Part shown: piece by piece, positions 54,912 to 64,000 of the stretch | Layout: each line of letters starts with the position of its first letter | Position numbering within the stretch: the first letter of the stretch is position 1 | Assembly: GCF_000518805.1 (NCBI RefSeq) | Contig: NZ_JAEH01000001.1 | Coordinates: 1 to 64,000, forward strand | DNA length: 64,000 nucleotides | Source: Shewanella waksmanii ATCC BAA-643 | GTDB taxonomy: Bacteria; Pseudomonadota; Gammaproteobacteria; Enterobacterales; Shewanellaceae | Direction: 5' to 3' | Notes under the pieces: model-generated | Told to the model about the DNA's origin: nothing | Seen by the model: the letters and a program-made list of their open reading frames with translations, nothing else | Databases searched by the model: none | Translations under genes and position numbers: made by a program

Positions 54912-55227
54912 ATTGCAATTCGTCCCTTATCAATCGCTCAGCATAGTGTAGGGGCTTAAGCCGGTAAAAAGCTACGCTTAACGCGCGCGGCTTGATCAAA
55001 AATATCGGTGTCACAGCATGTGCAACCCACTTAAATTACAAGGTAGAGGTGATTGACCTACAAATTTGATGTCGGTCTCGTAAATGACAGTTCATCACTA
55101 AGTTAAATAAAACTGTCATATAAATTCAATAAACTAGTTGTAGACCTCGGCACCGTCAGCAGTTTTCTCGCAATGAGGCTGACCCCCGACTACCTAACAG
55201 TATTTGTAATTAGAACTAGGATTTCCT
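54912..55227. other. Region between LysR gene and ppk1
   Basis: This holds the ppk1-ppx promoter. CTGTCAT occurs at 55113-55119 and inverted (ATGACAG) at 55084-55090; this word is the half-site of the PhoB box, but the second direct half is poor in both. No gene is seen here. Confidence 0.35.
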
Positions 55228-57363
55228 GTGTCTGCGATTAATTCCGATCTGCTCATCGATAAAGAGTTGTCATGGCTTTCATTTAACGAACGCGTATTGC
55301 AAGAAGCTTGCGATACCAATGTGCCACTGATTGAGCGTGTCAGGTTTCTTGGGATTTTCTCCAGTAATATGGATGAGTTTTTCAAGGTGCGCGTAGCCGC
55401 TGTCAGACGGGAGATACTACTAACCGCTTATGCCGATACACCAAGTCGCAGTCAGGCTTTAATGCATAGTATCCAAGACAAAGTGCTGGCACTACAAGAG
55501 CGATTCGATGCAACCTACCATGCGTTAATGAAAGATCTGGTTCGCGCCAATATCTATCTCATTAATGAAACCCAATTGAGCGAGTTCCATCACGCTTGGC
55601 TTAAAAAGTACTTTAAAGACCGTCTTGTTCGTCATATCGCACCACTGATTTTGACTAAACAAAGCGAGCTAGTGAATCATATTAATGATGACTCAACTTA
55701 CCTTTGTGCAGCATTGTACTCAGGTGAAAAAATTCGCTACGCGTTTGTCAAAATCCCCGATGCAGGCATCCCTAGGTTCATTGAGCTCCCCCATGAAAAA
55801 GCCAGCAAAGTGAGGCATTTTATTCTGGTGGACAATATCATTCGGCATTGTCTCGATGAACTGTTTGAACCCTTCTTCGACTATGACCGCAGTGAAGTCT
55901 ACTCGATGAAGATGACCCGAGACGCAGACTTCGACATTACCGATGAGCTTGAAAAAACGCAGCTAGAACAGATGACCAATGCTATCCGCAAGCGTTTACA
56001 AGCACAGCCTGTTAGGTTGGTTTTCGATCGAAACATGCCTAATCATATGCTGAAAATGCTTAAGAAAAATCTGCATATCAGCTCAACAGAGTGTTTAATA
56101 CCAGGTGGGCGCTACCACAGCTTCCGCGACTTCATGGATTTTCCAACGGCTGGCCGAAAAAAACTAGTTAATGAAAAACTGCCTGCACTTAACAGCGAGC
56201 AATTCAGCGCTTTTAACAATAGCTTTGATGCCATAAAGCACGGCGATATTGTATTAAACTACCCCTATCATAAGTTCTCTCACTTTACAGAGCTTGTGCG
56301 TCAGGCTGCCTACGATCCAGCCGTCACCAGCATTAAGATCAACCTGTATCGAGTGGCAAAAAACAGTCACATTATGCAGTCACTGATTGACGCGGTGAAA
56401 AATGGCAAGCGAGTGACCGCAGTAATTGAACTGCGCGCTCGTTTCGATGAACAATCTAATATCGATTGGACCAAGCGTTTAGCCGAAGCGGGGGTTAAAG
56501 TGCATCATGGTATCCCAAGCCTTAAAGTTCACTCTAAACTGTGCCTGATCGCTCGTGAAGAACAAGGTTCAACTCAGCTATATGCCCACATTGGTACCGG
56601 TAACTTCAATGAGGGCACCGCCCGTTTTTATACTGACTTATCGCTGTTTACTGCCGATCAAGCCATCGCTGCAGAAGTGCAACATGTATTTGAGTTATTA
56701 AAACGCCCCTACCAACGTGACCAGTTTAACCACCTCATTGTGTCGCCTTTCAACTCAAGGCAGCAATGGTTGCAACTCATAGATGATGAAATCGACGCGG
56801 CCAGCCGTGGTGAGAAGTCTGGCATCACCTTAAAACTAAACAACTTAGTTGATGACATTATGGTCAACAAGCTTTATCAGGCCTCACAAGCGGGCGTAAA
56901 GATAAAGCTGATGATCCGGGGAATGTGTACCTTAGTGCCGCAAATTGCCGGTATCAGCGACAACATTGAAGTCTACAGTATTGTTGATCGCTTCTTAGAG
57001 CATTCACGCATCATGCTGTTCAGCGCTGCCGGACAAAACAAGTTGTTTATGGGCTCTTCAGACTGGATGACACGCAATTTGGACGAACGAGTTGAAGTTT
57101 GTACCCCTATCTATAGTGCGGCACTGAAAAAGATGATTATGGATCTCATGCAAATCCAATTTAGTGATAACACTAAGTCTCGTATCGTCAATCAAGCACA
57201 ATCTAACCCGTATAAGTCTCGTGGTAATAAGAAAAAAGTACGCAGTCAAATTGCTATTCATCAATATTTAACACAATATGAAATTAAGCAAGCACAACGA
57301 TTTGCCAATAACGTCACCCACAGCGAAGGTTGGCATATTGAATCATTACAACAAAAGGCTTAA
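55228..57363 (+). CDS. ppk1: Polyphosphate kinase 1
   Basis: The 711-residue enzyme makes polyphosphate from ATP. N-terminal ELSWLSFNERVLQEA and SNMDEFFKVR, the middle SIKINLYRVAKNS and the catalytic His segments KVHSKLCLI and AHIGTGNFNEGTARFYTD correspond to the autophosphorylated His region of E. coli Ppk. The GTG start follows AGGA by about seven bases. It forms an operon with ppx, six bases downstream. Confidence 0.96.
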   Translation: MSAINSDLLIDKELSWLSFNERVLQEACDTNVPLIERVRFLGIFSSNMDEFFKVRVAAVRREILLTAYADTPSRSQALMHSIQDKVLALQERFDATYHALMKDLVRANIYLINETQLSEFHHAWLKKYFKDRLVRHIAPLILTKQSELVNHINDDSTYLCAALYSGEKIRYAFVKIPDAGIPRFIELPHEKASKVRHFILVDNIIRHCLDELFEPFFDYDRSEVYSMKMTRDADFDITDELEKTQLEQMTNAIRKRLQAQPVRLVFDRNMPNHMLKMLKKNLHISSTECLIPGGRYHSFRDFMDFPTAGRKKLVNEKLPALNSEQFSAFNNSFDAIKHGDIVLNYPYHKFSHFTELVRQAAYDPAVTSIKINLYRVAKNSHIMQSLIDAVKNGKRVTAVIELRARFDEQSNIDWTKRLAEAGVKVHHGIPSLKVHSKLCLIAREEQGSTQLYAHIGTGNFNEGTARFYTDLSLFTADQAIAAEVQHVFELLKRPYQRDQFNHLIVSPFNSRQQWLQLIDDEIDAASRGEKSGITLKLNNLVDDIMVNKLYQASQAGVKIKLMIRGMCTLVPQIAGISDNIEVYSIVDRFLEHSRIMLFSAAGQNKLFMGSSDWMTRNLDERVEVCTPIYSAALKKMIMDLMQIQFSDNTKSRIVNQAQSNPYKSRGNKKKVRSQIAIHQYLTQYEIKQAQRFANNVTHSEGWHIESLQQKA

Positions 57364-57369
57364 GTCATA

Positions 57370-58842
57370 GTGTCACAGCAAGACAGTTCGGTACATTTTG
57401 TCGCGATAGATATGGGGTCCAATAGCTTTCATTTAGTCATTGCCCGAGAACAAGATGGTAGCATTCAAGTGCTACACAAAGAGAAACGCCAAGTCCAATT
57501 GGCTAAGGGGCTGAATGCTGATGGCATATTGGATGAAGCGGCCATCACCCGTGGCATCAATTGCTTAACAGAATTTAGCCAACGCTTTAGCCAACTAGAG
57601 CAAACTCGGGTACGAATTGTCGCCACACACACCCTGCGTGTCGCAAAGAATGCCCAGCAATTCTTGCATGCCGCGCGCAAGGTGATCGGTTACCCCATCG
57701 AAATAGTCTCAGGTCACGAAGAAGCTCGACTGATTTATAGTGGCATCGTCAACAGCCAAACCCTAACTGAGCGTAACTTAGTCATAGATATTGGTGGCGG
57801 CTCTACTGAAGTGGTGATTGGCAAGCGCACCAAAGCCACCAACTTAGCCAGTTTAAAGTGCGGTTGCGTGAGTTACAATCAACGCTACTTTGCCGATGGA
57901 GTGCTAGATAAAGCTGCATTCAAAGCTGCGCAAGCCGCGGCTGATAAACAGTTTTCGTTGCTGCCAAACGCCTATTTTAAAGGCAGCTGGCCCTTGGTGC
58001 TGGGCAGTTCGGGTAGTGCTAAAGCCGTGAATGAAGCACTTAATGGTGATAGTGACACACCACAACCCATCACCATGTCAGGCTTAAAAAAACTGCGCCA
58101 GTACCTGATCGAACTTGGTCATGTCGACCACATTGACCTCCCAAACTTAGACCCCAAACGTATTCCTCTCCTTGCCGCTGGATTAGCCATATTAATTAGC
58201 TTTTTTAAACGCTTAGCGATTGAAGAGATGCAAGTCGCCCAAGGTGCTTTACGAGAAGGTGTATTGTATGAGCTGTCGGACATCGACCCAGCCAAAGGCT
58301 TAAAGCAACGCACTGTAATGAGCTTGGCACAGCTATACCATGCCGATCCTCAACAGGCCGATAGTGTACAGCTATCGGCAGAGCAACTATTTGTCCAAGT
58401 TGCCAAAGATTGGCAGCTCACTGATTGTCGCTGGTTATTACAAGCCGCCGCACAACTGCATGAAATTGGCATCCATATTAACTCTCGTTCCCATCATAAA
58501 CATGGTGGTTACATCATCGACAATAGCGACCTGCCAGGATTTAGTCAGCAACAACAAACGGCATTGGCTATGTTGGTTGCGAACCACCGTAAACGGGTTA
58601 ACCTCAATCAGCTGCAGCAGCTAGACAGTGATGAGCAGCTGCGACTAACTCGATTACTGGTTATCTTTCGTTTAGCCGTGGTATTGAACCTAGGGCGTAT
58701 TCAAACCGCGACTAAAGCTATCACCTTAAAAGTGGTGGATAATAAGCTAATTTTGGCCTTACCCTCAGGGTTTGACGACCCAAATCAGTTGCTTCATAAA
58801 GATCTGAGTAGCGAACAAAAAAACTCGAGAAAATCGGCATAA
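57370..58842 (+). CDS. ppx: Exopolyphosphatase
   Basis: The 490-residue Ppx/GppA-family enzyme has the ASKHA phosphate-binding motifs DMGSNSFHLVI near the start and VIDIGGGSTEVVIG at about 140. An HD-like C-terminal domain contains HEIGIHINSRSHHKHGGYII. It degrades polyphosphate. The GTG start and six-base gap show co-expression with ppk1. GppA is an alternative, but the neighbourhood favours Ppx. Confidence 0.93.
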   Translation: MSQQDSSVHFVAIDMGSNSFHLVIAREQDGSIQVLHKEKRQVQLAKGLNADGILDEAAITRGINCLTEFSQRFSQLEQTRVRIVATHTLRVAKNAQQFLHAARKVIGYPIEIVSGHEEARLIYSGIVNSQTLTERNLVIDIGGGSTEVVIGKRTKATNLASLKCGCVSYNQRYFADGVLDKAAFKAAQAAADKQFSLLPNAYFKGSWPLVLGSSGSAKAVNEALNGDSDTPQPITMSGLKKLRQYLIELGHVDHIDLPNLDPKRIPLLAAGLAILISFFKRLAIEEMQVAQGALREGVLYELSDIDPAKGLKQRTVMSLAQLYHADPQQADSVQLSAEQLFVQVAKDWQLTDCRWLLQAAAQLHEIGIHINSRSHHKHGGYIIDNSDLPGFSQQQQTALAMLVANHRKRVNLNQLQQLDSDEQLRLTRLLVIFRLAVVLNLGRIQTATKAITLKVVDNKLILALPSGFDDPNQLLHKDLSSEQKNSRKSA

Positions 58843-58959
58843 TTTTGCAGTTCTAGCCACAAAAATTGATTAGGATTCAGCCAGTATTAAGACAGATTTG
58901 TTACAGTTAAATCGTCCCAAGAGTACGCTGAGTTTAATTGATTATGTTGAGGTAAAATT

Positions 58960-59043
58960 ATGGCTGCCATGATGATTAATACCCTGTTGGTTTTTGCATT
59001 TTCTCTACTGCTTATCGTCATAGTGGGTTATAGCCAACTATAA
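58960..59043 (+). CDS. 27-residue single-helix membrane peptide
   Basis: ATG follows TTGAGG by seven bases and the frame reads MAAMMINTLLVFAFSLLLIV to a TAA at 59041-59043. It is one uninterrupted hydrophobic helix with a short polar end (VGYSQL). The good ribosome site and the clean helix support a real small membrane protein; no family is known to me. The rest of the 58843-59216 gap shows nothing else. Confidence 0.45.
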   Translation: MAAMMINTLLVFAFSLLLIVIVGYSQL

Positions 59044-59216
59044 TTCTTACGTGATTGGCTTATTGCTGAATCTGTCCAGATAGCATTGCCACTTTGACTA
59101 AAAAAGCCTATACAACATTGACTTAGGGTTTTGTTCATGGCAAGTTGCTGTAAAGGGTGTTTTATAGCGATATCTGAATCGTCACCTTAAAAAAGCAACT
59201 GGACAAGGACAAGTCA

Positions 59217-60581
59217 ATGCACATCAAACTACGCAGCTTTGTGATATTACCGCTCCTTTGTGTTTCATCTCCCAGCCTTGCACTGGAAATATTAGATTAT
59301 AAACCCAACTGTATTGCACAAAAATATGCAGCGATTGAAGTCAGCAAAGAGTTCATCATGCCTTTCGGCTTTGCTGACCCCGTATTAGAGACAAGCGAGT
59401 TTAGCCAGACGCTTGAGTTACTTAAGCAACTCCCCGTACCGAAACAGGCCGAGTATCTGATACTTGAAGATGTAGAGAAAAATATTACCCATATTAACCG
59501 CGTTAAAAAACAAACTACCAAATTAAACATTAAGATTGTAAGTCAACCAGTTAAGCTGTGTGAAGATGATAAATCTTTCTCAGATGCTAGGCTAAGATTT
59601 GCCTCCGACGGTTACCGAATGGCGGAGCAAACCTTCGCTTATACTCTACCAACCCCGACCTCCGAGCCGGAAAAAGAGGTGGTTCCGATTGTTTCTAATC
59701 AACAGGCGTTCGGTATCGAGCTAGGCATGAGTCAACAACAGGTTACTACTATTTTGGGCACGCCGAATCTATCAACTCCTGTTGATAGCCCAACTGTTTG
59801 GTGGAGCTATGGGCGAAATTTATGGATAGCTTTCAAGCAAGGCAGCGTGATTGAAGTCACCTCGAAAGCCCCTTATTTTTCTGCTTATACAACAAACTTG
59901 ATTGAGTACAGAGCACATTTTGATGACCTAGTTTGGACAGTCAACAATCGTGTAACTAGCGATACTGAACTTGCAACGGCGCTGCAAGCACTTCCCGACG
60001 CTAAAAGGGTTAACAACAATCAAATTGAATTAAGTGCCAATGCCGGTACCTTAACCTTAAGTTTTGACGCCTTCAATCCAGTTAGTAAAGAGCAAGATGT
60101 TTACAAGCTAAAACATTTCTCATTAGCCGCTGCCAATAACGGTATATCGGCAGCTAAAATTACCACCTTATCTACACAGAACATTAATGAACTACTCAAC
60201 ATCATCGAGTCAGCAGGCCCTTTAACCTATACAGAAGCTAGAGCTAAATTTCCTGAAAATGCAACGATTTCCCTAACAAATGACCGGCGAATTTATATTA
60301 CAGGTCATTTCACCGAGCTTCACTTTAAGGGCCAGGACTTAACCGCAATTACATTTTCATCTGATCTCGCCACACACAGTACTATTGACGATGTACACAG
60401 TTTCTTGGCAAAAATGGGCTTAGCGGCTCAAAAAGACAGTTTAATAAACAGCAATCAAGATGCGGAAGATTATTTCGATACAGTAGAAATCAACACGGCG
60501 ATTTATCAACTCACTGCTAAGTTTGATTCTAGTGATGACCAAGCGATGTTATATCAAGCACAATTTAAGTTCATGGAGTAA
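59217..60581 (+). CDS. Exported protein of unknown function
   Basis: The 454-residue product has a signal peptide (ending SLALE). An N-terminal domain with two Cys (LEILDYKPNCIAQKYAAIEV, VKLCEDD) is like stress-related YbjQ-type folds only in vague outline. From about 160 there is a region (AFGIELGMSQQQVTTILGTP..VWWSYGRNLWIAFKQG) that recalls SmpA/OmlA-type lipoprotein-assembly modules. I give no function. It is monocistronic. Confidence 0.6.
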   Translation: MHIKLRSFVILPLLCVSSPSLALEILDYKPNCIAQKYAAIEVSKEFIMPFGFADPVLETSEFSQTLELLKQLPVPKQAEYLILEDVEKNITHINRVKKQTTKLNIKIVSQPVKLCEDDKSFSDARLRFASDGYRMAEQTFAYTLPTPTSEPEKEVVPIVSNQQAFGIELGMSQQQVTTILGTPNLSTPVDSPTVWWSYGRNLWIAFKQGSVIEVTSKAPYFSAYTTNLIEYRAHFDDLVWTVNNRVTSDTELATALQALPDAKRVNNNQIELSANAGTLTLSFDAFNPVSKEQDVYKLKHFSLAAANNGISAAKITTLSTQNINELLNIIESAGPLTYTEARAKFPENATISLTNDRRIYITGHFTELHFKGQDLTAITFSSDLATHSTIDDVHSFLAKMGLAAQKDSLINSNQDAEDYFDTVEINTAIYQLTAKFDSSDDQAMLYQAQFKFME

Positions 60582-60796
60582 CAAAAATAGGCTCCCTCTT
60601 AGAGGCTTGCCTTTGAGTTTGGCCGCCTCAATGTAACCCAGCAAACTCATACCAACTCCCCCTTTCCCGAGGGCTTTCGGCCTGACTATTGTGACCTTGA
60701 TAGCAAAACCATATAAATTATAGGTTTTTCCCTTTACTGCAATTGAAGGTGGAACTGAGATTAATTACCATTCGCAATCGCTGCAACTCGCAATAG

Positions 60797-60812
60797 ACAA
60801 TTGGTCAATTGT
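60797..60812. promoter_or_regulatory. Palindrome before the PepSY gene
   Basis: ACAATTG and CAATTGT are separated by GT, a compact dyad of operator type about 90 bases before the PepSY start. Its regulator is unknown; it does not look like a Fur box. Confidence 0.4.
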
Positions 60813-60901
60813 TACCGAGCCAGCACACTAAAACAACAAGCTAAATAATCAATACAGCACAGTGCTTGTAGTTGAAAGTTAGCAACAGTGAGAATGGTAG
60901 T

Positions 60902-61981
60902 ATGAAACTAGTTCCAAGCTTAAAGTGGTTCCATAATTGGATTGGGTTTGTCATCAGCATAACCATGCTGATCGTACTAAGTACCGGTGTCTATTTGGGC
61001 GCTATGGATATGCTTAAACGAGCAGACAACAAAGGCCAGCAGTATGTAGCATTGTCAACTGAGCGCAAGGCAGAGATCACCGCAGCTATCTTTGAGCAAT
61101 ATCCAGACATGAGTTCTGTGCGCTTCCCTACGGAGTATACTCCCTATATTCATGCAAGCGCCCGTGGCAAAACCATCGCTTTCGATCATCAACTCAATGA
61201 GATCGACACCCGACTAGTTTCTGAAATACCGATGTACAGCACGATTTTCTGGCTACATCGTAACTTCCTAATGGCCGATTTTGGCAAATATCTTAATGCA
61301 TGGGCCTCACTGCTCGGCGCAGCGGTGACCTTGGTTGGTATTTATTTGTGGTGGCGAGTACGCAAGGGCTTTAGATTAAAACAGAGTATTCCCAGCAACA
61401 CTAAATCGAGTAGCCTACTAAAAAGCCATATTCAACTTGGGCTTTTTATCTCGGTGCCTTTATTTATCTTGTGCCTTTCAGGCTTTTTAATCACCTACAA
61501 AGGCTTATGGACCGGTGCCTTACAACATACACCGGACCCGCAAGTTCAACTGCCACAAAGTCAGCCCAATAACTGGCATGCTCAACTCGCCAGCGCACAA
61601 GCACTGTGGCCCGACTCAGAAATAGTCGCAGTGAATAAACCTAGACAACGTCGCGGTGCTAAACCAGCTGAAACGTTAGACTATAGTGTTCGATTTGATG
61701 AGCATAGTGGTGTGTGGTTACGTCAAGCTGACAGCATTACCATTCGTTATGAAACCGGAACCATGCTCTCAGCACTTAAGCATAGCGACAGACCTTTATC
61801 GGGTAAGATAGCCAGCTTTGTTAGGCCGTTACATGATGCATTGAATATGCCTTTTAGCTACGTGCTATTCATCACCTCTGTGTCAGCAGTGGGTTGTATT
61901 ATTCTCCTTTTTACAGCCTTGACCTTTTATCGTCGCACTTTTGCAAAGACCACAGTTAAAGCTAAGTCACAGCCTGCATAA
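60902..61981 (+). CDS. PepSY-associated membrane protein
   Basis: The 359-residue protein has four membrane helices: WFHNWIGFVISITMLIVLSTG near the N-terminus, a second about 130-150, a third about 180-205, and one near 320-345. Two periplasmic PepSY-like segments lie between them. This is the PepSY_TM (PF03929) plan seen in iron- or haem-uptake and reductase genes. I start at ATG 60902; a TTG ten codons upstream (60872) is possible. No TonB receptor is adjacent. Confidence 0.8.
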   Translation: MKLVPSLKWFHNWIGFVISITMLIVLSTGVYLGAMDMLKRADNKGQQYVALSTERKAEITAAIFEQYPDMSSVRFPTEYTPYIHASARGKTIAFDHQLNEIDTRLVSEIPMYSTIFWLHRNFLMADFGKYLNAWASLLGAAVTLVGIYLWWRVRKGFRLKQSIPSNTKSSSLLKSHIQLGLFISVPLFILCLSGFLITYKGLWTGALQHTPDPQVQLPQSQPNNWHAQLASAQALWPDSEIVAVNKPRQRRGAKPAETLDYSVRFDEHSGVWLRQADSITIRYETGTMLSALKHSDRPLSGKIASFVRPLHDALNMPFSYVLFITSVSAVGCIILLFTALTFYRRTFAKTTVKAKSQPA

Positions 61982-62037
61982 CACGGCTATCTATACTCGG
62001 CGCTGTCTACCATAGGCAGTGCCGTATATAGCGCGAA

Positions 62038-62412
62038 TTATCGCTCGCCCAGCACTTCAAACTCATCGCTAATCAAACGGGCACGGCCATTGTTATCTAG
62101 CGTCCAGTGTTCGCGGTGTACCACGCCATAGGCTTTGTTCATGGTCCACTTTGACGTCAATATATAACCTTCATCGGGATGAGCCCGCCAGCTGACATCC
62201 GTATAGTCAACATCGCAAAAGCCTTGTTCAATGATTCCTTGCCAAAACACTTCAATAGCGGCACGACCTTCAAAGCGGCCAAATGGCTTAGCTTCCATGA
62301 TGCAGTCATCATGATACTGGGCAGCGCACCCCGCAGCGTCTTGATTATTAAACGCTTGCTGCCAAGCGGCAATTCCCTGCTGACATGCAGCCAAAACTTG
62401 TTCAGGTGACAT
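62038..62412 (-). CDS. SnoaL/NTF2-like protein
   Basis: The 124-residue cytoplasmic single-domain protein reads AWQQAFNNQDAAGCAAQYHDDCIMEAKPFG and FEGRAAIEVFWQGIIEQGF, then HWTLDNNGRARLISDEFEVLGER, a SnoaL-like fold. AGGAAA precedes the ATG. It is divergent from the LysR gene at 62521, which probably controls it. Confidence 0.8.
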   Translation of the reverse strand: MSPEQVLAACQQGIAAWQQAFNNQDAAGCAAQYHDDCIMEAKPFGRFEGRAAIEVFWQGIIEQGFCDVDYTDVSWRAHPDEGYILTSKWTMNKAYGVVHREHWTLDNNGRARLISDEFEVLGER

Positions 62413-62520
62413 AACAATTTCCTATTAACGGGTAAAGATTGATAAAGATACTACCTCTACCTATTAACTAGAAAAACCGCTATATTAAAACCAACTGTTT
62501 AACTAAACCGAACAATTAAC

Positions 62521-63402
62521 ATGCACCGTTTGCGTTACATGTCCGTCTTTGCCCATATTGTTGATTGTGGTTCAATCACTAAAGCCGCCGACAAACTGCA
62601 ATTATCTAAGTCCGTTGTCAGCCAACACCTTAAATCTCTTGAATCTGACTTAGGTGTGGCGTTACTAAAGCGCACAACACGTAAGCAATGGTTAACAGCG
62701 GCCGGTGAAAATTTTTATCGACAATGTAAGGCCATCAACCAGGTCGCTGACGGCGCTTGGGAGCACGCTCAAACAGCACAAGCCGTGCCCCACGGGAAAG
62801 TGCGTATCACCGCGCCAAATGCGCTGATGGAAACATTAGTCACCCCAGTAATCGCTAATTTATTACGCCAATACCCTCGATTACAGCCACAACTCATCAG
62901 CAGTGACCAGCAATTGGACCTAGCCAAACACAATATAGATCTGGCGATTCGTGTCGGCCGCTCAGCAAATAGCAGTGACAAACAGCGACGCATTGGTGAG
63001 TTTCGTGACATTCTTTGCGGGCAACAAGATTACCTATCAACCACGCCAATCGAGCAGGCGCGTTACATCGCCAATGATTGGCAAGGCGAGCAGATCTGCC
63101 ATCAATTTCTCCCCTGTGATGATAGTGTGCAAGGCTTTGAATATCGTGCTACCGCACACTGCAGCAGCAATTCATTTCATAGTTGTTTAGCACTGATCAA
63201 AGCCAGTGCTGGCATTGGGCTGGTACCCGAGTTTCATCCAAGCTTAAGCTCCTTTGCACTACAAGCTGTGTTTGCCCAGCACCAACTACCAGCTAATGCC
63301 GTTTATGTCGTCCACTCCTATTCGCAGTACCTGCCTTTATCTGTGCAAGTCTGTATAGAGAGTATCGAGCAACAGTTAGCACTACATCGATGCAGGCGGT
63401 GA
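62521..63402 (+). CDS. LysR-family regulator
   Basis: The 293-residue LysR protein has SITKAADKLQLSKSVVSQHLKSLESDLGVALLKRTTRKQWLTAAGE as its DNA-binding domain and an effector domain from about 90. It is divergent (108 bases) from the SnoaL-like gene, the classical LysR arrangement, and a hairpin follows it. Confidence 0.87.
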   Translation: MHRLRYMSVFAHIVDCGSITKAADKLQLSKSVVSQHLKSLESDLGVALLKRTTRKQWLTAAGENFYRQCKAINQVADGAWEHAQTAQAVPHGKVRITAPNALMETLVTPVIANLLRQYPRLQPQLISSDQQLDLAKHNIDLAIRVGRSANSSDKQRRIGEFRDILCGQQDYLSTTPIEQARYIANDWQGEQICHQFLPCDDSVQGFEYRATAHCSSNSFHSCLALIKASAGIGLVPEFHPSLSSFALQAVFAQHQLPANAVYVVHSYSQYLPLSVQVCIESIEQQLALHRCRR

Positions 63403-63456
63403 CAACCAAGCGAAAAGGATTTCGGCTACAAACAGACAATGGAGAAAAGCAAAAAA

Positions 63457-63494
63457 ACAGAGGCTCTTGGGCTTACCCCTCCTTGAGCCTCTGT
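63457..63494. terminator. Bidirectional terminator
   Basis: ACAGAGGCTC and GAGCCTCTGT pair around an 18-base loop, preceded by seven A, which read as T on the minus strand. It lies between the LysR gene and the converging PilZ gene. Confidence 0.7.
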
Positions 63495-63525
63495 GGCTGA
63501 CATACCAGCAAAACAGAAGCAGAAA

Positions 63526-63981
63526 TTAGCCAGCTTTCGGTAGCAACTGGTATTGCACAAACTGAGCGATTAGGTGTTTGTCCTCTTGGCTCATCTGCTC
63601 GGCAATGAACTCTATGCCCAACGACAACACACCATTACGTGCAGCATTACTGTTAGTCACCTTAGCTTTGATTTTCAGCGGTGCCGCCTGAGTATCTAAA
63701 CCAATATCTAGCGTTATCATTCTGTCCAGATGATTTAATACCCTAGCCGGACTATTGGCCTTAAATCGGCAACCGGAGACTGAAATATCATGAAGAGTGC
63801 CGGTCAGAACCTGGGTATATTGATCTGAACTGGCTTTTTGCAGGCTTATGCTGGCAGGCAGCTGGGTTGCCAATCTAGCCTGCTGACGCAAATGGAACAG
63901 CTCTAGCTTGCTAGGATAATCAACAAATAATAAGTAATAAGGTACTCTGCTTACCGATTGAATACGCACTTTAAAAGCCAC
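63526..63981 (-). CDS. PilZ-domain protein, possibly truncated by the window edge
   Basis: The visible 151 residues contain the c-di-GMP-binding PilZ domain: RQQARLATQLPAS (RxxxR-like) and HDISVSGCRFKANSP (D/NxSxxG). They are preceded by a YcgR-like segment (YYLLFVDYPSKLELFHLR). The frame is open from the GTG at 63981 to the right edge of the window, so the true start may lie outside, and a longer YcgR-type N-terminus is likely. Probable flagellar brake or c-di-GMP effector. Confidence 0.75.
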   Translation of the reverse strand: MAFKVRIQSVSRVPYYLLFVDYPSKLELFHLRQQARLATQLPASISLQKASSDQYTQVLTGTLHDISVSGCRFKANSPARVLNHLDRMITLDIGLDTQAAPLKIKAKVTNSNAARNGVLSLGIEFIAEQMSQEDKHLIAQFVQYQLLPKAG

Positions 63982-64000
63982 ACATGCTCCGGTATCCCCC

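Noticed and set aside
1..64000. tRNA, rRNA or prophage
   Set aside because: No cloverleaf, ribosomal RNA core, integrase or phage structural gene was recognised by reading; a tRNA scan could not be run.

Overview
The window looks like a chromosomal segment of a Shewanella-like gammaproteobacterium (order Alteromonadales). This is inferred from gene content and protein style: the lptG-lptF operon divergent from pepA, ppk1-ppx, an scsABCD thiol-redox operon, a cobalamin-riboswitch-controlled btuB, azurin, metR with a MetR box, many LysR regulators, and moderate base composition. I saw no rRNA, tRNA, integrase, complete insertion sequence or CRISPR array.

Layout. Positions 1-7100 form an accessory zone: a decayed C-terminal fragment at the left edge, a HemN-family radical SAM protein, a secreted PD40 beta-propeller protein, and an AT-rich two-gene cassette (4079-6284) encoding an ABC-type ATPase and a TOPRIM/DUF4435 protein. 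That pair matches the architecture of the PARIS antiphage system (AriA/AriB). The zone carries arrays of 51-55 bp hairpin repeats and three copies of a second hairpin-rich repeat. Positions 7106-16273 hold a probable polyhydroxybutyrate utilisation region: a secreted esterase/depolymerase with thrombospondin type-3 repeats, then thiolase, 3-hydroxybutyrate dehydrogenase and the two subunits of 3-oxoacid CoA-transferase. A carboxymuconolactone-decarboxylase-family gene in the same operon is cut by a 276 bp miniature inverted-repeat element. Next come a secreted alkylsulfatase and a SLATT/DUF4231-like membrane protein.

Positions 19250-26230 appear to form one regulon: an ABC transporter pair, a secreted DJ-1/PfpI protein and an OmpR-type response regulator with its sensor kinase. 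Identical 11-bp-phased direct repeats (TTTCACAT) lie upstream of both the transporter and the DJ-1 gene. Positions 26324-30382 hold scsABCD. metR follows, then a minisatellite and a second copy of the miniature element, which splits a 59-residue secreted protein gene. An HDOD protein, a GDSL lipase and a frameshifted btuB behind its riboswitch come next.

Positions 37200-47915 carry a BlaI/BlaR1-like pair with two clear operators (the peptidase is fused to a TonB C-terminal domain), azurin behind a Fur-box-like site, lptG-lptF, pepA, a CstA-family transporter, and a CbiM-like membrane protein gene with an in-frame amber codon. The rest (48000-64000) is ordinary: SnoaL lipoprotein, AraC and LysR regulators, an SDR enzyme, a radical SAM protein, YdcH, ppk1-ppx, an uncharacterised secreted protein, a PepSY membrane protein and a PilZ protein running to the right edge.

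Four genes appear broken within this stretch (two by the same miniature element, one by a homopolymer shift, one by an amber codon), plus the remnant at the left edge. The best candidate for an unusual system is the PARIS-like cassette set in structured repeats.
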